NCBI GenBank assembly: GCA_032378655.1
Contig: JAVYJS010000006.1
Location: forward strand, 1 to 64,000
Length of the DNA: 64,000 nucleotides
Source: Arsenophonus melophagi
Lineage (GTDB): Bacteria; Pseudomonadota; Gammaproteobacteria; Enterobacterales; Enterobacteriaceae
Direction: 5' to 3'
Within the stretch, counting starts at the first letter, position 1. Each line of letters starts with the position of its first letter. The notes beneath the pieces are model-generated. The model saw only the letters and a list, made by a program, of their open reading frames with translations. It was not told where the DNA came from and searched no databases. The position numbers and the translations under genes were made by a program. Below, piece by piece: positions 63,020-64,000 of the stretch.

Positions 63020-63721
63020 ATGACGACATTAAGTTGCAAGATAGTGTCTGTTGAAACTATCACAAATACGGTCTATCGTGTTCACTTATTACCGAATGGT
63101 ACCTTTTCTTTTCGTGCTGGACAATATTTGATTGTCATCATAAATGAATCTAATAAGCACCCATTTTCTTTAGCATCCACTCCTTCAGAAAAAAAGCTCA
63201 TTGAGCTCCATATTGGAGTATCAGAGTTTAATATTTATGCTAGGACTGTAATGGAACATATTCTTGCGCAAGATAGTATTAATATTGATATCCCTCATGG
63301 TAAAGCTTGGTTTCGAAAAGGCAGCACAAAACCAATAATTCTTATTGCAGGTGGAACTGGATTTTCTTATACGCGTGCAATTTTATATGCTGCATTGGAA
63401 GAAAATCCTGACAGAGATATTACCCTATATTGGGGAGGAAGAAAGCTTAAGCACTTATATGATTTAAGTGCTTTGCAATTTCTTGCAAAGCAATATCGAA
63501 ATATAAAAATTATTCCTGTAGTTGAACAACCTGGAGCAAATTGGCAAGGAAAGACAGGTACAGTGTTAAGTGCAGTATTAGATGACTTTAATTCTCTTAG
63601 TAAGTATGAAATATACATTGCTGGACGGTTTGAAATGGCACATATTGCCAGGGAATACTTTTGTAATGAAAAAGGGATGAGTCCTGAGAATCTTTATGGC
63701 GATGCATTCGATTTTATATAA
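63020..63721 (+). CDS. fre: NAD(P)H-flavin reductase
   Basis: Reduces free flavins with NAD(P)H, supplying reduced flavin for other enzymes. It shows the FAD/flavin-binding motif FRAGQYL, HPFSLASTP, and the nucleotide-binding motif LIAGGTGFSYTRAI, ending in YIAGRFEMAHIAREYF and GDAFDFI. The ATG at 63020 gives MTTLSCKIVSVE, matching E. coli MTTLSCKVTSVE, 233 aa in both, with AGAGAGG 6-7 nt upstream; the ATG at 63014 would overlap that site. Order ubiD-fre is as in E. coli. The 279 nt after it to the window end contain no recognisable feature. Confidence 0.97.
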   Translation: MTTLSCKIVSVETITNTVYRVHLLPNGTFSFRAGQYLIVIINESNKHPFSLASTPSEKKLIELHIGVSEFNIYARTVMEHILAQDSINIDIPHGKAWFRKGSTKPIILIAGGTGFSYTRAILYAALEENPDRDITLYWGGRKLKHLYDLSALQFLAKQYRNIKIIPVVEQPGANWQGKTGTVLSAVLDDFNSLSKYEIYIAGRFEMAHIAREYFCNEKGMSPENLYGDAFDFI

Positions 63722-64000
63722 AAATCACAGAATAAAGTCTGATACTATGTTCTCAATTATCTGATCGAGATTGATGAGCTTTAAAAGACCAGACAATACT
63801 TAGAAACTGAAACGTAGTCAAGCTTGATTATAGTAACTAAAACTTTAGATATACTACGTTTAAAGTAGTCTGAAGTAGCTTTATAGAGATAAAGTATTAC
63901 TATCCAATTATTATTAATTTAATGGACAATATTTAAATCGTGATGAAACTCACTGTTCAAACGAAATCTTTCCAAGATAATGGATAATATCCTACAATTA

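Noticed and set aside
1..64000. Insertion sequences, prophage genes or rRNA operons
   Set aside because: No transposase, integrase, phage structural protein or rRNA sequence was recognised anywhere in the window.

Overview
This window looks like part of the chromosome of a host-restricted Enterobacterales symbiont. The proteins resemble Escherichia coli counterparts closely in sequence and usually match them in length. The DNA is strongly AT-rich, poly-A tracts are common inside genes, and only about 56% of the window is coding. I recognise 29 intact protein genes and no RNA gene, transposon, prophage or CRISPR array. TGA is used as a normal stop. I cannot name the genus; the content fits an insect endosymbiont (inference).

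Layout. (1) 0.4-6.3 kb, minus strand: aceE-aceF-lpd, the pyruvate dehydrogenase complex. (2) 11.2-14.3 kb, plus strand: guaB-guaA, IMP to GMP. (3) 15.4-35.8 kb: aroH, sufABCDSE, pykF, sodB, grxD, rnt, pdxH, tyrS. This is the order of the 37-39 min region of E. coli K-12 (from memory), inverted as one block with relative strands kept. (4) 37.4-52.4 kb: dusA, dnaB, alr, uvrA, ssb, yjcE, the order of the E. coli 92 min region with intervening genes gone. (5) 53.9-54.4 kb: a small DedA-family membrane protein. (6) 54.5-63.7 kb: rmuC, ubiE, ubiJ, ubiB, then ubiD and fre; the tat genes and rfaH that lie between ubiB and ubiD in E. coli are not visible.

Together the genes cover acetyl-CoA production and the last step of glycolysis, Fe-S cluster assembly (SUF plus the CGFS glutaredoxin), superoxide defence, ubiquinone synthesis, flavin reduction, GMP supply, entry to the shikimate pathway, PLP and D-alanine production, and core replication, repair and translation.

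The most unusual property lies between the genes. About 28 kb of non-coding DNA carries many perfect inverted repeats with stems of 15-37 bp and loops of 0-9 nt. Each has its own sequence, so they are not copies of one repeat family. Dozens of shorter or one-mismatch hairpins lie among them. The longest (37 bp) is in the guaB leader, five lie between tyrS and dusA, and one touches the dnaB start region. They point either to a mutational process that makes and perfects palindromes, perhaps with hairpin-cutting repair lost, or to an unusual set of RNA hairpins at gene boundaries.
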